From NCBI RefSeq assembly GCF_024713975.1, contig NC_091098.1:11008816-11072815 (forward strand): a DNA stretch of 64,000 bases, given 5' to 3'. Made by a program: the position numbers and the translations under genes. Origin of the DNA: Paralichthys olivaceus (Eukaryota > Chordata > Actinopteri > Pleuronectiformes > Paralichthyidae). Position 1 is the first letter of the stretch; each line of letters starts with the position of its first letter. Under the pieces are notes generated by a model. That model was not told the origin of the DNA and searched no databases. It saw only the letters and a list, made by a program, of their open reading frames with translations. Below, one piece after another: positions 23,720 through 37,560 of this stretch.

Positions 23720-24803
23720 AGTAATGGAGAGAGAGAATAAGATTTTATTTTTGTAAAAACCAGGTTTTAAAATGATTCCAGTCAGACGACATCCACTTTT
23801 TTCCAAACAAGAAGGGAAGCAGTATCGTTGGTCTGAAACTCTTCATATACTAGCTAGCCTGTGTTGTGAATTTCTTGATTCACACTGATTCACTATGACC
23901 TGCATTCGTTTTCAGACCGTCATTAGCTCAAGAAATCTTCTTCTTGAAAAAATTTATCGTATCAATTTTCACTTCTTTCTAATCAAATCTTTAGAGTTTG
24001 ACAAATTGTGTTATCCTAAACCTTTGAAGTCAAAGAAATGATAAAGTACACAGCTGTTCATCAATGTCTCAAAAGCACTCCAACACTTTATAATTTCCGT
24101 TTCTGGCTCACATACAACGTCTCTCTAAGTCTTCAGTGAGAAGGTGCTCTCTCTATCGTCAACCCCTGCAAGTTTGACTTTGTAATTTTCTACTGTAAAA
24201 CAATCCGTGACAAATCTCTCTGTATGTACTCCAACCTGGTGACTTTGAATTTTATCTTTGCTCCGGCAAAAAAATCTACTCTGGAGTGGCAGTTTTGTGA
24301 TTCAGGGCCAGACCAGACACAGAAATTCAACCTTCAGTTTAACCGATGTTGAGCTCAAGAATAAAGAAGTGAACTGTTGTTGCAGAAATTACAATTTGGC
24401 TGGTTAGATGGAGAAATGTATTCATGTGTGTTGTATGCAAGGTAGGAGAATGAATGCGGAAGAATAGGAGCCGTGTTGAATCAGAATCAAGAATCACAGC
24501 AAATGGGAAGAAAAAAAACCTTGGAGGTGGAGGGTTCATCAGCAAGATAACAAATCAAATCCAACAGTGTATGTGGAATACATCATCTGCCTACAACACC
24601 TGATCCCCATGCGTCAACTTTAGATACTCTCTCACTCCCTGCCTGGTCAGGCCATGACACAGCTAACAGACAGCCAAACCCTCCCGCAGTTCGATTCAGA
24701 GAGTCCTTTTAGCAAATCAAGGGGCGCCCCGACCCAGCTCCAGCCCTTCTGACGAGGAAAGGGGAGGCATAGAGAGGAGCGGGGAGCCCAGTTTTGTTGG
24801 CCT
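23720..24803 (-). other. eif2s2: eif2s2 3' UTR
   Basis: Runs from the stop codon of eif2s2 to a minus-strand AATAAA at 23749-23744. No coding signal is present. The DNA between the tandem repeat (23160) and this point is AT-rich and featureless. Confidence 0.5.
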
Positions 24804-27800
24804 TTAGTTGGCTTTGGCGCGGAGCTGCGCCCTCTTGCCCGTCACAGCCTGGAATCCGGTCTTGATGCTGGCGACTGAGCAGCGGGAGTGGCAGGTCTCA
24901 CACTGCAAGAAATAGAGGCGAGTGTCTTTCTGCAGGATGGTCTCAGGGGAGCGGCAGGTGTGACACGTCACGTATTCCTCTGCAGGTGAGAACAGTTATT
25001 AGCACTGCAGCAAGCAAGAGTTCATGATAACTAACTATTTTGAAACATAAACAGTAGTAAGTAGTAAAGAAAAGAGAATATAGCTATGATTTTATAAAAA
25101 CCTGAAGGGGAATTCTGGTATTTTTCAACCTGGGCTCTGGAGGTTACATTTATAAATGTGGATATGTAAGTTGATCGTACTTACAAAACCTTTTTTTATT
25201 AATAAAAGGCAGAAATTGTCATTGACTGTTGCCCGATAGGATTTCATTGTAGCCACAACTGCAGTGTCGACCACCAGCTGCTGGTGGAGAAAATCTACTG
25301 GACCGATTCCAAAAGTTTTGCGAGCACTGCTCATGTTCTAAAACATTTACACACCCACATTTAGAAACAAAGGACCCAGTTGAAGAATACCTGAATTCAC
25401 CTCTCTCAATATTCTGAACGAGAACCCAGAGTTGGGATGAATGATGAAAAATGAAAGAATCAAACCTATTCATACTTTTATAACAAAAGGGCCTGTATAG
25501 AAAAATCATCACTTTCTGGAAATGAGATCAAACCATGAATGATTTCTATTAATAAACCGTTTTTTAACTTCTACTTGTTCCTGTGAGATGAGTTACATTT
25601 ACATCTTCGATAGAGTTTAATGTGAAATTAGAAACACATCATCACTTACAGACCTTGAAGGAGTTTAAGTTTTAATTATCATTTCATTAAGGCAAATAAA
25701 ATGTTAAATTCCCACTTACTGATATATCTTCTCAACACGTTTTCTATCTGTTTCTGTTGAAATCTGCCTTTAATCACGAGCTGGTTATTTCCGTCTATGG
25801 AACCACTGTTGACAGAAACAGATCCAACTTTCAGGGCAGTGCACACATACGTTTGCTGTCATTTGAGAAGTCTACACAGTAAATACAAAGACATACCTTG
25901 TTCCAAGCTCAGCCAACAGGAAGGCGAGGAGATGTTTAGGTTGACGATGCAACCTGGGATGAAATACACGAAAGGTCAGTTTGTAGATAGTGACACCATT
26001 TGGGTTTGATACTTGGATAATATGATTTGGTTTCCGTCAAACTTTATCGGACATTCAAAGTGAAGTGAGATCGACAGTAACAGTGAGGGAGGTCGGTGTG
26101 TACGGGGTGAGAGAGACTCACAGTTTGCAGATGTCTGTGAAGTTGACAAAGGAGGTTTTCTTGGTTCCCACTCGCACCACCTGAGGAGGCTTCATAACAA
26201 ACTTCCTCTTCTCTCCAGCCACCATGTCTGGGTTCTTCTCCCTCATGATGTTGAAGACTCGGTTCAGGAGCTGAACACAGATACCGCAAGAGTTACGCCG
26301 ACTGTGGCTGACAGTATCTACACCAGGATCTTTCATGACACTTGTTGACCAAAAGGTTTTTGAGACAGGAGTGGGGGTCATTCTACTTTGTTTTAGTTTT
26401 AAAACACATCACTGTTGCTAGATTCATGTCTAATGACCATAATACTGAAACTGACTGTTTGGAAAAGTTGTTGACCCTGTTTAAGTTTAAAATCTCTGGG
26501 GCTGTGTTGTAGTATGGACAGCCATACTTTTTGCTATTGCTGTTCCTAATTCATAGTATTTTGAGTAATTAAGCAATTGACTGCAGAGTAGACAATCGAG
26601 TATATAGGTGTGTGTGTGTATTTGTAAACTGCGTGTGCAGCGTCTGTTGTTTTCTTACAGTCATTGAGTTATAACTGATTACTAAAATCTTATAATTTTC
26701 TCTTCTGTTTTCTAGTCGTTTCTTTTTATTCATTACTAGAAGGCTACATAGCCACTACTGTATTTTGTATGTTCAAATATTTCTGTAAAGGAGTGTGTGT
26801 TGAAGTAAACTGGGATTTATTGTGCTGTTTTTGCCATGGTATCGAAATGTGTATCAAGAATTGCGAAAATGTCATGTTATTGCTACATATGAATGTGAAT
26901 TACCATGTTCTCAGTTTTGGAACTTCAGTTTTTATATATAGAAATATTATGTTGTCATGGAGCCAGTTAAGTTTGCTAGGAAATATGCTCCATGAAAGGT
27001 ATGCAAAATGAGCTAGTGCTTGTTTGCAAACAGACTAAATTACTAAATGATTACTTTGGCACTAAAGAAATCGTCAAATTTCTTTCTATGATATTTAAGT
27101 GAACATATGAGACTCATTCTGAAGACATGTGCCTCATGTCTGTGTGAGTAATTACACAGTTCCGCTGGTAACAACAAAAAGAAAGACTTCTATTTGGACT
27201 TGTGATCAGGAAGTCAGACAGAAAACATAAAATAACTTACAGACTTGCCCTTGTTCCATTCTGTTACCTTAACAAGGTAAGAACTCACATAACTGGATTC
27301 TTTGAGGCAACTTTCTTTCCGTTTAAAAATGCACAAGCGAGAACGACACTTGGCTGGAGAAGAAGACTTTAAATCTGCATCACTGCATTTTCAGAAATTA
27401 CATCTTTTAGTTTTTCTGAACTCAAAAAGGTTGCCCTTCGTCATGTTGGTGGGGTTGCCAGTTTATAAATGAATCTTGATTGTGTGTGTTGTGATAGTTC
27501 ACACTTGCCCTACCTCATCATAAGTGTAGTCTCTTTCTGTGCCGGCCCAAGCTGGTCCCGTGAAGGAGGTGAATGAGACACCATCGTTGTTCTTTCCATC
27601 GTCATCGTCCAGAACTACAAACACAACATACAGACATCATCAGTCATGCTGCTCATTTTACTTCTCTACATGAAAAAGGGGGAGGTGGCTTATTCCCACC
27701 ATCGTCCTTCTCCAGTGCTTCTCCCTCGTCAAAATCTACTTTCTTCTGCTTCTTCTTTTTGGTTGGAAGCATCAAGTCCAGGTTGTCCTCTTCCAGCACC

Positions 27801-30280
27801 TCTGTCTGCTCTCCTTCAATTTTCAGCTCCTGGTTGAGACCAAGTAAAAATAAAATTCAGCGACAAGATGACAAACACTACATGTGAATGCGGTTAAGAC
27901 ATTAAAGTGAAGTGATGGGAAAACTACAGTAAAAGTGGAAGAGGAAGTACTGATGTAAAATGTTGAGAGAAACAGAAACGATGAGGAGAGAAGAAAAGAA
28001 GGATTGCGAAGGTTTCAGTTTAGCTGGGACTGACCTTTAATCCCTCCTCGACTTCATTTTCAAATACTTTTTTGGGCTTCTTCTTCTTTTTCTTCTGGTT
28101 GAAGAAGTTGAGGTCGTTCAGATCATCAGATGGCTCTAGAGAAGATGAAACTCAGATTAGATGCACCTTAATGCAGAGGGACATTAAATGAATATTGTAA
28201 CATCCCTCTACAACATCAAGGCTTATACATGAGCTTTCAGTGAGAACCATCTTTGTTTTCATTCAAACCTTTCTTCCTGCCCTCATCTTCATCCAGATCC
28301 ATCTCCTTGTCATCTCCAGCCTCTGGTTCCATCTCCTTCGCCTCCACCTCTTTAGCCTCTTCTCCGCCCACGCCCTCTCCTCCTTCCTCATCCAGCATGA
28401 AGGGCTTCTTCTTCTTCTTCTTCTTCTTGGTCATGTTGGGATCGAAAATCATCTGAAGTGAAGAGAAAACCAGAAAGAAATTAAGTTTTATGACCCCATT
28501 AACAAGATGACGGCAAACATGGACATTTTTGTTTTCCCCATGTGTGAAATTAGTTTTTTATTTTATTAACCAAAGGTCAACTTTTCCTTCCTTATCTATT
28601 GTGACGTTTTTCCCGCTTCCCCTTTCATGTGACTACAACAGGTTACAGGGCAATAAAGCTGTGAATCCAGGAGTAAAATGCCATTCATTTTCTGAATACA
28701 GATTTTGATTGTCAGCCATAATACTGTAACCATCCGATCCACAAGCTACACGACTGTGAAACAATGTTATGAGCTCCTGTAGAAGCCACAGGCCTGAATG
28801 AAGTCAACTGTGTTTTAAGAAAAACTTTTTTGTTTGCCATCTTAAGGAGGAATACTAGAATACCCACAATCCTTGGCAATGTACCACATTTACAAAAATT
28901 ATGGCTAAAATCAGATTGTTCAGTGTGACATTACGTTCACCACAGAGCAACCGTGACTTCTCTTTCTAACATGAGAAGTCCATGGGAGAGAATATCACAA
29001 CACGGTTTAATTCAGGAAGAAGCACACTGGAAATCATTGGAAAGAAACTATTCACAATGGTTTATGGGAAGTGTAGTTCCTTCACTCTATAGTCTTGTAA
29101 TATTGCCTTTTTTCCATGGGAATCGAATGTTTTATGCTTGAAACTCTTTTTACAAGGATTTTCTGAAACATCAATGGAGACAATGAATGAAACATTTCTT
29201 TCTGGAACCAGAGCTGTTCTAAAAGTGGGCGGTCACAGTTACCGCAGGTGTCCCATGTACCAGGAGACCAGATGAGGCAGAAGGGAAGAACATGTCTCCT
29301 CTCTTTACACATCAAGTCACCACTGAGTCACCACAGCCACCTGCTGTGTAAAATGTGTTTCCAGTCAGTTTAACCCATTGCCACATTCACAGCAGATTCA
29401 CATTCAATGAATGGAGTACTGTTGTTCCACCTCACTGTAGTTTGACAGATAATCACCACTATTAAGGCCTAAATGAAAACTCTGATTAAAAATCTGAGGC
29501 TGAAACCATCATTTCATTGACTAAGTTTATTTGATGGTGAGTCATGAACCTGAGTCAAAAATCATTTACCTGGTTAGAGACTCTCCAGTGAAATGTGATG
29601 GTTGATTGAATGTGTCATTGTTATGAACTTTATCCAGTTATTATGGATTGATCGATGAGCGGCAGCACAAACATTCAGAACTGGTTTTAAATGTATTAAC
29701 GACTGAGATCTAACGTCACATTGACTCTGTTCCTACAAAAAGCACATAAATGAAAGACGACATGTTTCATTGTAATAACGATGAGCAGTCAGCGGTGTGT
29801 TGTCTCCACTGGGTTTTAGAGGAAAGACACTTCAGTAGAATATAAATGAACCCTCGCTGGCTCTCCTGCTCCCGATGGGGAAAAACCAAGGGCTAGCGCC
29901 GCAGCTTATTGAACAGTAAGCTAACTATGCTAACTAGCTAGCTCCAGCGCCTCGGTGCGAGTTCCCCAGCGGCCATGACAAGGCGGATTAAAGAGCCACG
30001 CGACTATCGATCATCTACACGATGATCGCGAGCACATGGACCGTGTAACAGTGGCGCATCGGGGGGTTTTCTCGTAATTTCAGACCGGGTCGGGCCGCTG
30101 TTAGCTCGGCTGCTGCCATGTGAGCGCTGCTGCGGACAGGGAGGGGAGCAGCAGCGGCGAGGCCCAAAGTCATCCTCCACATCTGAGCCGAGATCCCCGA
30201 CACATTTACCCAGCGAGAGCGCCCGGTGACGCGGGCCGCGCGGCGGACAACCCCCGGAGACTCACCTCGTCTCCTGACAT
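24804..30280 (-). CDS. eif2s2: eIF2 beta subunit (translation initiation factor 2 subunit 2), 332 aa
   Basis: Beta subunit of the cytosolic eIF2 GTPase that delivers initiator Met-tRNA to the 40S ribosome; it contacts eIF5 and eIF2B through lysine blocks (family knowledge). Nine exons: 30280-30266, 28452-28269, 28135-28035, 27829-27700, 27614-27514, 26270-26122, 25953-25897, 25805-25720, 24979-24804; phases close. Start MSGDEMIFDPNM, with A at -3. Three lysine blocks are visible at residues 14-21, 81-89 and 124-130, each in its own exon. The conserved core is in exons 6-8 ([24 protein letters not shown]). The zinc-binding C2-C2 finger uses C280, C283, C301 and C304. It ends LRAKAN. The human protein is 333 aa. 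The donor after exon 2 is weak (GAAAG|GTTTGA), but phase and homology require it. The first intron is about 1.8 kb. Confidence 0.97.
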
Positions 30281-30450
30281 GTTTGCGGGCTGAAAAGAAT
30301 CTGAACTCCGGTCACTTTTTTGTCCTCCTCGATCAGACCCACACCGCTGCGCCGAAAATGTCTTGCATCAGCGCCGGAACCGCAGTGCGCAAGCGTGACG
30401 TCGACGCAACCCGACGTGATCAGTGCGCGACGGCGCGTCTCAGTCGAGCT
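29885..30450 (-). promoter_or_regulatory. eif2s2: eif2s2 CpG-island promoter and start of intron 1
   Basis: Strongly CpG-rich block around the short first coding exon. Upstream of the ATG it has a CRE-like TGACGTCG at 30396-30403 and an adjacent TGCGC-rich, NRF1-like stretch; no TATA box. The downstream side (29891-29943) carries clustered GCTAGC/GCTAAC hexamers. Confidence 0.65.
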
Positions 30451-32316
30451 GCGTTCAAGAGCACATCCAGAACTGTTGCTAAACAAGTACTGTGAGTTAG
30501 AAGAGGTCTGTTTTCACCACGGTCCTGGAAACAGACACAGCAATGGTTCAGCTCTTATGTTCTGTATTTTTTAATGTTAGCTGAATACCCTGGATGATCA
30601 CTATTATACTGTCACTTCCTCCTGTTACAGTTGTTTTACTAATAGACTGATTATGGAGATAACTAAACAACAGTTCACCTTCTGATTATTATAAAATTAT
30701 ACCAATAATAACTTGTAGATCTTTGTTGATTTGAATTACACTGAAATTATTAACCAATAATAAGTCAGTCAGCAAAAATTATAATCTATTGGCTATTTTT
30801 GGTGATTTTTTAATTCAGCTTTCAAACTAAAATGCCAGATTTGCTCTGATACTTTGTGATTTGCTGTTTGTCTTCTTTGATCGTGTGTTTTTAAGTGCTG
30901 GTCAGACAAAAGGTTCAACATGAAAGCTTTACCGAGGGAGAGGGAAACTTTAACTTCAAAGTTGATCAATCAAGAAAGTAATTAACAGATAAATTAATAA
31001 TTCTGTGAGCCTGATGTGGCTGTAAAGCAACAAGTGATACACTTCACTAAATACACTGAGATCACATGACGAAAAAGTGAAAAGATTCAGTACAATAAAA
31101 TCATTTGAAAACTTTTAATGATTTAGCAAATAATCTGGATAAATTAACACTGAAATGCAAACATGCTGCTTCATCCTTTATCGTGTTATGCTTTTCTATT
31201 TTTTATGTAAAAAATGTACATCATGACTTTGAAAAACTAAAGGAATTAACTCTTTCAACTCCAAAATGCTGATGTTGTAGACAGACTATGTATTCTTATT
31301 AATATTATTATTATTGTTTACATTATACAATTTGAAATAGAAACCTTTATGAGAAGGACGGAGACAGACAGCAGGATGTTTAAGGTTCAACACCTCTCTC
31401 TAGCTGTGCATTGTGAAGTGTGTTGTGACCTTCCACTGTTGCATGCTTTAGTTTACACAACCCCAACAGAAACTCTCAGTGACAGCAAAAATACAGCATA
31501 TAAAAAGAGATACATTTGGGATATTTACAACAAATAACAAGAACCACTGGTGAGAATGTGTCTGTGGGGTGGGGGCATTGAAATGACAACAAAAGTAGGG
31601 AGGGGGGCAACGCACACAACCTAATACAAAAGAAGAGGTTCAGATTCTGGCAAACACACACACAGCCTCTAGCCTTTTCACCCAGCGCATGCTCAGCTGC
31701 TCTTCTATTTTCAGTGCAGTTAACAAATAAAATAAGATAAAACAACAGGGAGTAAAACTTATTTTTGTCAAAAAGGAAAAAAAACATCTAGTGGATTTCA
31801 CCATACAAACAAAGGTAAATATGTCAGACACAGATAATTGAAGATTAATCTTCAGTCAAATTTCCCTCTTGTCATTCAGTGACGTGCACAACGCCACACA
31901 CAACAGCTCCGTTAGTTCACCACAGAGCTCACAACAGTAGCAGCGCACTTTAATGTGAGCCCTGTAGGTGTTGAAATGCCCTGCCCACTGCAAGGACCAG
32001 GAAATGCTTGTGTTGTATTGAAATCAAGGGCATGGCAATTACCATGGTAAAGTGACAGAGATTCAATATAAAAGCTGCCGACTGGCTCATCTTCATTAAA
32101 CACGGAGGGGTTTCTGGATATCGGTAGTGCAGGGGATGGAAAAAGAGACACTACAGCATTATTTGCTTTTTTTTTTTTAGTGTTACATAAAATAGACGTT
32201 ATCTCTCTGCAGACACACAAAGAACACTCATCACAACATCCTATCAGTCCATTCATTTCCTAATTGTTCTTTCAGCTTCCCTCTCAGATGCAGGTATGAT
32301 GTAGCAGATGCTGTGT
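30451..32316. other. eif2s2 upstream flank and chmp4b 3' UTR
   Basis: No exon or recognisable element is visible in 30451-31450, which is AT-rich. The chmp4b 3' UTR must start at 32316 and run down through part of this stretch, but no clear AATAAA marks its end. A G-rich patch lies at 31565-31610. Confidence 0.4.
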
Positions 32317-35300
32317 TTACATGGCTTCCATCGCCCAGCGCTGCAGGTCCTCGATGTCGTCCTTGTCCTCCTCTTTCTTGGCTTTAGGGGTGAAAAGACA
32401 GAAATAATGTTACGTTATGTTTCAGCGGATGTCTGTTGGATTCCAGACCCAGGGATCAACATAAAGACAAACCCTCTACAACAGAAGCTGCTTTCAGACA
32501 AGCACTGAACTGATTCTCATTCTCCACTTCTTCTGGAATTTCTGTTGCCAGCACCCTGATAAAACTCAAGGTAAGCCCATGTGAGAAAACAGCCAGAGAT
32601 TATCCAGAGGATTCACCCCAAGTGGGTGGACGCGTTAATGATGTTAAACATGTGACGGACGCAAAACTGCAAAAAAACGGAATACAAATGTTTCAGGATA
32701 GAAAAAAAGGAGTCATACATGTACGAGATGGCGACAAAGATGTCAACTTGGAAAGACAATAAGATTCGAGTCACCGTTTTGGTGATAAGGCCAACACCGG
32801 TGTTTTCGTACTGTAATTTAACACAGAGCTGTTACAGTGCTGTATGCTTGCAGCGCCCCCCCTCATCCTGAACACTCCAGAGATTTCTGGGTTGTTGTGA
32901 ACACGTCTGAGTGGAGACTCTTCTACTTTGCAGTTCGTATGTAAAATGCAAACTCTGACCCCATTGTAAGGATATTCTCCACAGATCATGTCATAAAACA
33001 GCTGGAACCGGATTTTATTAAATAGTTTGTTCTCAAATTTCCCACCGAGCTCTAAATGAGACGGATAAAAAAAAATGGAAACTATTCTTTTCACTGATAA
33101 AGTGAGATAATGTGTCTCACCAGGTCTGGAAGGTAATGAAGTAGAAGGCACGTTTGGTAGAGGGACGTTCTCTGGTCCCCCGATCTCCAGCAGGTTATTG
33201 TCCAGCTGCTCCTGTTCCAGCTCATCCAGCTCCGCCAGCAGTTCATCCTGAGAAACACACAAACACAACAACACAACACTGCAGGTGAGGGAAAACCCAA
33301 ACGTTATTTTTAATTTCACTTTCACAATTAGTGGGAGTTGGTACAATCTTGTGTGTCAATTACCTTGGTGAGTTAAATGTTTCACTAAGAGTTAAGATTA
33401 AAATACTTAAAGTCAGTTGACTGAGAAATTAAGAAAGAACATATTCATTATTTTCTCCCTAATCGTCCCAGGATGACTGGATACAATAATCAGCTGAGGT
33501 GAGGTCCAGCTATGAATAAGACCATTCAAAATGAGGTCGACAGCCTCAGCGAGTGAGGAAACAGAGGCCAGTCAGCAGTGATGAGCCTGAAAATATCCAT
33601 CCTGCAGTAACAGGACAAGAAGAACCTGTGCTGGTGAATATAATACTTCTAGGTTTGTAATTGTTGTCCGGAAGCAAAAGATGACAAATCAGCAGGAATC
33701 CATTCAGAATAACAAAGTGATTTTAGAATAAACCACAAAGCTGGTAGTTGTATGCACCAGCCAGTTACAGTCCACATACATTTTGTTTTCCAGACTCATA
33801 TGAGGACACTGTGATATTTACACTAGATTCCAACTGAAACGTACACCTGAGGATTTTTCTGCCACTGGTACAGCAGAAAGCCATGGCTAGCAGGATGTAT
33901 AGAGAATGAGTCAGAAGATATCCAGCAGTATATGTCCCCTCCTTTTATTTTGTCTTCCTAGTGTTTGTTAACAGCCTGTATATGCTTCAGGAATGTGTAC
34001 TTGTAGTAACAAGACTCTGTCTGTAGTCTAGTGATGTATACTCTACTTACTATCTGAACACAAGGTCAACAACTATTAATCATTTTATCAATCAGATGAT
34101 TATTATCATTTTTCTATATATTACTTAGATGTAGTTATCTAAGTTTGTTTGTGAATATGCAGTATACTGTTAGCTTTCTGTTTTGGTGTAGAAATGACTG
34201 ACATGTTTATTATTGTTTATTGATTCAATAATTACCGACTCTTTCACACCTGCAGTTTGTGTTAAATCGTAGTGGGATGGTTACTGAAAACTGAGTATGG
34301 CACGGCACAGCCCCACCAAGAATACTTTTCACCAGCTGTCACCGTTCTTGACATATCGAGTTCACAAGACCGCGACGGACAACCTGAAAACATTTATTTA
34401 AAAAAAAAACAGACATGTGAAAAAGTCTCTGACCTCATCAAACTCCTCCCCGAAGCCGACAGGTTTGGAGATGGTGTCAGATATTTCCTGGGCCAGCTCC
34501 TGCTGCTCTGTAATGTTCTGCATCAGGTCGTCCACTTTGTCAATGTCCCTGAAACATTCACAACAAGGAGAGGAGCAGAATGTTGTCCATTTAATCTGGA
34601 GGTGTAATGTTAACATTTCAGCAGGTACGTTTATATAAATACCTGTCTACTATACATGTTTCATTTTTGTCAACAGTAGATGCAGATGGTTTTGGCTGAA
34701 GCAGGAGAATATGTGCATATGGGTCAAATCTTTCAAATCCTCTTAATTTTCCAATGAGTGAAACATATTCCTCATAATCCTTCTATTGTAAGTAAAGACT
34801 AAATGTTTCCTCTTCCCCTGGATTTCCATGAAGGCTACGCTTCTGTCTGATTGATGGATCAGTGAAATTGCAAGGAACCTGATCAGTGACGGCGTGTTCG
34901 CTCTTACATGTTTTCATGGGCAGACTTGATAGCCTTTGCAGCGAAGCCCATGTTCTTGAGCACTTCAGTGTTGGTGTTGGCGTTCTCCAGAGCCTCCCTC
35001 TGAAACTCGATGGTCGACAGCGTGCCGTCGATCTGAGCGAGCTGCTTCTCGTACCTCTTCTTTCTTTTTAAAGCCTGCAGGGCCGCTGAGGAGCGAGAGA
35101 GGAATCGGGGGTCAGGAGGAATAGAGACAGGTTGACGACATAAATGCGAACTTCAACGGTGAATCATGGGGATTGTTTTGTGCTTCAACAGAAGAGTCGT
35201 GTCATGGGAGCTTGAATAAGTGGTTAAACGTCTGCTGCGTGAGTCAAGACCGCGCTTAACGCTCTGTGACATAGTGTTCCACCACTGATGGGAATCATTA

Positions 35301-36422
35301 AGAAAATACTTCTTTCCCGGACATTTTAGTGACAGCACAGACGACAAGCAGGACAACTGGAGACAGCTATGACGAGAATGTGAGGGATGAGGTGGAAAAG
35401 ACTGAAATGTATTGAAGTCAGAGGAAAACACATTTTGACTTGACAGCAGCCATCGCACATGTTGATCAAAAAGCAACGACGCCTGCAAATAAAACCACTT
35501 ACACACTCAGGTTCATTTAGTCAGTGTCTGTTGTTTTGTCACAATCTGAAAAGTCTTTTCCCTGAGATCCGAGTCTGCCCTCAAAATCTACATCACCCTT
35601 CTATATACACTTCAATCTAATATTGTTTTGTATTGATAGGCAGCACTGTACACATCATAATTGAAATGACACCTTCTCTAACCTTTGTTCCATGTTGATT
35701 AATGGCTTTGTATTTCAGAAGTTAAGCTTCATTAGTGGCTGTAAACGTGTTCTGACATTATGGACTCACACAGTCCCCTCGCAGTGAGCTGCAGGACCTG
35801 CTGCAGGGTTCACTGCACACCTCACACCTCCCTGTCAGTGACTCCAGACTCCAGCATTCAACCCTTGTCCCTGTCGGTATCTTCATGGCCTGTCTCTCTG
35901 CAGCAGGACACCTGTCCACAGCCATGTGCACACCAGTCACCCAGTGTTTTGGTTGTGTTCCGTGGCCACTGATCCATCACACGAAGTCGTGATGTGCAGA
36001 GACACGTCGGTAACAGAAGCTCCCTGACTGAAGACGATGATCGGGAATCAAATCTCACACTAAATAAATAAAACACGCAACGATCCAAGGTGTTGACAGC
36101 GGCTGTGATAACGGGCTGTCGTTACAACGATCACACTTCACCTAGCTAGCATGCTAACACTTAGCTCCGGATTATTGACCAGGCATTTCTGACGCCACGA
36201 AGCAGAAACCGGGAGGAAACCCCACGCTGCTGCCCCACCTCGTTTGTTTTTCGTGCCGTTTTTCTTGGCGATCTGCAGCTCCTGCTCGATCTTCTTCTCC
36301 AGAAATTCCTGCTTCTTCGTCAGCATCTCCTCCGTCTCCCGGAGCTTCTGGATCGCCTCCTGCGGGCTCGGTCCCTTTCCTCCTTTTCCTCCTGCTCCGA
36401 AGATCTTCGTCAGCAACGACAT
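32317..36422 (-). CDS. chmp4b: CHMP4B, ESCRT-III core filament subunit, 222 aa
   Basis: Snf7-family subunit that polymerises on membranes for multivesicular-body sorting, abscission and membrane repair, with VPS4 and ALIX (family knowledge). Five exons: 36422-36239, 35085-34908, 34548-34434, 33247-33121, 32381-32317; phases close. Start MSLLTKIFGAGGKGGKG, then the basic helices (QEAIQKLRETEEMLTKKQEF). The Snf7 core continues with TLSTIEFQREALENAN and the acidic segment GFGEEFDEDELLAELDELEQ. The final amphipathic helix IEDLQRWAMEAM (211-222) is the ALIX-binding position. The human protein is 224 aa. The frame is open slightly upstream of the ATG, but no earlier ATG exists. The closeness to CHMP4B rather than 4A/4C rests on remembered sequences and on eif2s2 being the neighbour, as in human. 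Teleosts can carry two copies; no suffix is assigned. Confidence 0.93.
32487..33000. mobile_element. MITE family A, copy 3 (chmp4b last intron)
   Basis: About 514 bp opening with GCTGCTTTCAGACA and closing with a degraded inverted end (ATCATGTCATAAAACA). Its body blocks, such as ATGTGAGAAAACAGC and GACGCAAAACTGCAAAAA, match the other copies. It sits between the last two chmp4b exons and ends 120 bases from exon 4. Confidence 0.72.
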
Positions 36423-36620
36423 GTCCGCGACGTTCAAACACTGTTTATAAATATGAAACCAACAATGTGCGTGATGCCGGAGAGGACGAGGCTCAGCGGC
36501 TGGACCACACTGACACTTGTCCCAGTCTGAACCTGCAGGATTGTTGATGTTTTTCTACTTCCTGGATAAGGCCCGACGACGTCATGAGCACTGACAGCGT
36601 GTGGACGGCGCTTGTTGTCT
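36423..36620 (-). promoter_or_regulatory. chmp4b: chmp4b 5' UTR and promoter
   Basis: CpG-containing, TATA-less DNA upstream of the ATG, with a GACGTCA half-CRE near 36579 and an ETS-like ACTTCCTGG near 36557. On the gene side, at 36142-36166, the start of intron 1 carries GCTAGC/GCTAAC/TTAGC hexamers. Confidence 0.55.
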
Positions 36621-37560
36621 CCACCTGCTGGCGAAGTTAATAATAACAATTATTATTTTATGACGGCGATGACAATTATTATGATTGTTATTTATGATGG
36701 TGGTTATTATTATAATTATTAGAACATAATATATATAATTATTATTGTTTGCCAATAAGGTTAATTATTTCCCAGCTGATCCATAATAAAAATCGCCATT
36801 AGATGCAATGAATGGTGGATTTATTTATCTGTTTACTTAATGAACATTCATAGCTTTTGATTAGATTCAAAGACTATGGACAGGTTTATAAACCTGAATG
36901 AAACTCTGGTCATGAATTCTCTAAACCCATTAGACATTAGTGTGAGCAGAGGTATAACTGTGGTGGGAAATCTAAAAAGAAAACCTGCGACACAAATTAT
37001 TATCAAATAGAACTGCATCTCCTCAAACATGCCTGGAACCTCGACAGTTTTGAACAGCACTTGAAGTTGGGTGACTTGATTTGAGAGAGAACTGTCAAAG
37101 TAAGGCAGCAGGGCCCAGAGACTATGGCCTTTACTGCTCAGTGTGGATCAGGACCTCATAAACACTGGATCCTGTTGTTCCCACACTGCAACTGATGTCC
37201 TCTCATGTTCAGACCAACCATGAGACCCTGTCTGTTTATTAAGCATGTTCTCAAGGCACCTGAGTTTGATGACATGATCATGAGAAGATGTGAGGAGGAA
37301 ATCAGTCATCTGTAAATAATGTGAAGTGGCCGATTAATCTGTTATCAGCTCTGTGCACCTCAGATGTTTTTATTGGCTTTAATATACCTCGGACACACAC
37401 ACACACACAGTCCAACTCAGAAAAACAGAGTAAAGTTTTCACAGAAACAAAGTTGGGGGTTTATGTATTTTAATTCATTATGATGCTACATGATCCATGG
37501 TGGTTGTTTACTCATTTTCTTCCTTTACTACAGTATGTTAATAACGTTGCCAGTTATCTT
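36621..37560. other. chmp4b to vapb intergenic gap
   Basis: Begins with an AT-rich ATTATT-type low-complexity stretch (36645-36745). The rest shows no exon, repeat family or RNA gene that I can recognise. Confidence 0.5.
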